Origin: Treponema sp.
Lineage (GTDB): Bacteria; Spirochaetota; Spirochaetia; Treponematales; Treponemataceae
Length of the DNA: 5,837 nt
NCBI GenBank assembly: GCA_023231445.1
Contig: JALNVF010000167.1
Location: 1 to 5,837, forward strand
Reading direction: 5' to 3'
The notes below the pieces were generated by a model. The model had not been told where the DNA came from, did not search any database, and worked only from the letters and a program-made list of their open reading frames with translations. Positions 5,213 through 5,837 of the stretch are shown here, piece after piece (position 1 is the stretch's first letter; every line of letters starts with the position of its first letter). Both the position numbers and the translations under genes were made by a program.

Positions 5213-5230
5213 ACGCCGGAAAACCGGCGT
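5213..5230. repeat. Short perfect hairpin after the flavin reductase gene
   Basis: ACGCCGG (5213-5219) and CCGGCGT (5224-5230) form a 7-bp GC-rich stem with a four-base loop, 13 bases after the flavin reductase stop codon. It could be a weak terminator or a pause before the T-box, but no U-run follows. The homologous left-end copy keeps only one arm, and homology ends exactly at the arm/loop boundary (5224). Confidence 0.55.
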
Positions 5231-5242
5231 AATTACCATTTA

Positions 5243-5734
5243 TTACAGAAAATCAATTCTGCTGAAATCAATTTTCCCTTCGCCGTCGACAAGCTCCCCG
5301 TCTGCAAACACCGCTTCGATTTTTCCGATGAACATTTCGTGAGAGCCTGTCACAATCGAGCCGGCGACCGTACATTCTATCTGAACCGGACAGTCCGCCA
5401 GATACGGGGCTTTCACGTTCCTCCCCGGGAGCAGTTTTGCACCGCAGGCAGTAATCTTATCCCCGTCACGTTTACTGTGACTGCCAAGATAGTCGAATAT
5501 CTGCTTATATTTTTTGTCCACCAGATTTACGGTAAAACACCCTGATTCTTTTATCAGATGATATGAATAGCGTGACGGCACAATCCCCACCATCACCATA
5601 GGAGGATCATAGCTGCAGTTCCCGCAGTATGCCACTGCAAGAACGTCGCTCTCCCCGTCGTTTCCGCAGCAGGAAACAAGGACCTTCGGAGAAGGCTGCA
5701 GGGCAGAACGAATTTGTGCTGAAACTTTTTCCAT
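5243..5734 (-). CDS. Flavin reductase-like FMN-binding protein (flavoredoxin type)
   Basis: This 163-aa cytosolic protein belongs to the flavin reductase-like FMN-binding split-barrel family, whose members pass electrons from NAD(P)H or partner proteins to flavin or to redox partners. Visible marks are the strand PPMVMVGIVPSRYSYHLIKE (residues 44-63), SGCFTVNL (64-71), a variant of the SGRDxDK loop at LGSHSKRDGDK (83-93), and the histidine-containing GSHEMFIGKIEAV (130-142). The usual Cys-Gly before the SGRD-type loop reads Tyr-Leu-Gly here. It is somewhat shorter than typical flavoredoxins (about 190 aa). The ATG at 5734 follows AAGGGG with five-base spacing. Its promoter and operator resemble those of the NifX/ATPase operon, so it may donate electrons in the same process. 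A damaged second copy lies at the left end. Confidence 0.86.
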   Translation of the reverse strand: MEKVSAQIRSALQPSPKVLVSCCGNDGESDVLAVAYCGNCSYDPPMVMVGIVPSRYSYHLIKESGCFTVNLVDKKYKQIFDYLGSHSKRDGDKITACGAKLLPGRNVKAPYLADCPVQIECTVAGSIVTGSHEMFIGKIEAVFADGELVDGEGKIDFSRIDFL

Positions 5735-5760
5735 ATTTTCCCCTTAAAAATAAAACAGGA

Positions 5761-5780
5761 TAATGAACAAATGCTCATTA
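5761..5780. promoter_or_regulatory. Imperfect 20-bp palindrome, probable operator of the flavin reductase
   Basis: The arms TAATGAACAA and ATGCTCATTA match as reverse complements at 8 of 10 positions. The minus-strand core, TAATGAGCATTTGTTCATTA, is a degenerate form of the palindrome core at the NifX operon. Its centre lies 43.5 bases downstream of the first -35 base, against 45.5 bases at the NifX operon. A second small repeat, CCGGTA (5781-5786) with TACCGG (5799-5804), brackets the -10 region. Confidence 0.7.
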
Positions 5781-5785
5781 CCGGT

Positions 5786-5814
5786 ACACTAGCAGAGTTA
5801 CCGGTATATGTCAA
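5786..5814 (-). promoter_or_regulatory. Promoter of the flavin reductase gene
   Basis: A perfect TTGACA (5814-5809) is followed after 17 bases by TAGTGT (5791-5786). It is a near twin of the NifX operon promoter, which has TTGACA, 17 bases and TAGTAT, with extended similarity inside the spacer. The 20-odd bases to its right, up to the window edge, hold no recognisable feature. Confidence 0.7.
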
Positions 5815-5837
5815 TTACGCAAACCTGACAGCCGTCA

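Noticed and set aside
5815..5837. TGACAGCCGTCA near the right edge as part of another operator
   Set aside because: It is short and imperfect and lies upstream of the -35 box at the window edge, so it cannot be judged.

Overview
The window comes from a bacterium with an anaerobic type of gene content. It has a cluster of two MinD-type ATPases carrying inserted ferredoxin modules, flanked by two NifX/NifB-like cofactor-binding proteins, plus a flavin reductase and a threonyl-tRNA synthetase (thrS) behind a T-box leader. T-boxes are mainly a Firmicutes feature, with scattered cases in Actinobacteria, Chloroflexi and Deltaproteobacteria. A Firmicutes or related anaerobe is therefore the simplest reading. 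An anaerobic spirochaete or another lineage that acquired thrS with its leader is not excluded. Every recognisable gene is on the minus strand, so the layout is described from the right end of the window to the left.

Right end to centre. A promoter with an imperfect inverted repeat (5761-5814) drives a complete 163-aa flavin reductase-like gene (5734-5243). A T-box leader with a probable ACC (Thr) specifier follows (about 5197-4904), then thrS (4872-3133). The synthetase lacks the N-terminal TGS domain, and two of its four recognised editing-site residues are substituted.

Centre to left. Twelve bases after the thrS stop codon is a second promoter (3121-3093). A 40-bp perfect palindrome (3095-3056) covers its -10 box, start point and the Shine-Dalgarno of the next gene. 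The promoter and operator closely resemble those of the flavin reductase, so the two units are probably co-regulated. The operon is four tightly overlapping genes: NifX-like (3054-2683), ferredoxin-ATPase (2683-1847), ferredoxin-ATPase (1850-987) and NifX-like with a Cys/His tail (987-628). A strong hairpin terminator follows (556-514). The order resembles the anaerobe-specific clusters that include the orange protein (ORP) complex of Desulfovibrio, which are thought to handle metal or Fe-S cofactors.

Left end. A third promoter with a different operator (475-427) sits at the broken edge of a second flavin reductase copy (427-191). This copy is truncated and has an in-frame 41-codon deletion. 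It is fused to a short, more diverged thrS motif-3 fragment (about 176-93). The left end thus repeats the flavin reductase-thrS order as wreckage. The thrS fragment supplies the -35 box of a consensus promoter (100-72) that overlaps a 38-bp inverted repeat and leads into a gene cut by the window edge (20-1, beginning MKLVLLR, possibly phosphoglycerate mutase).
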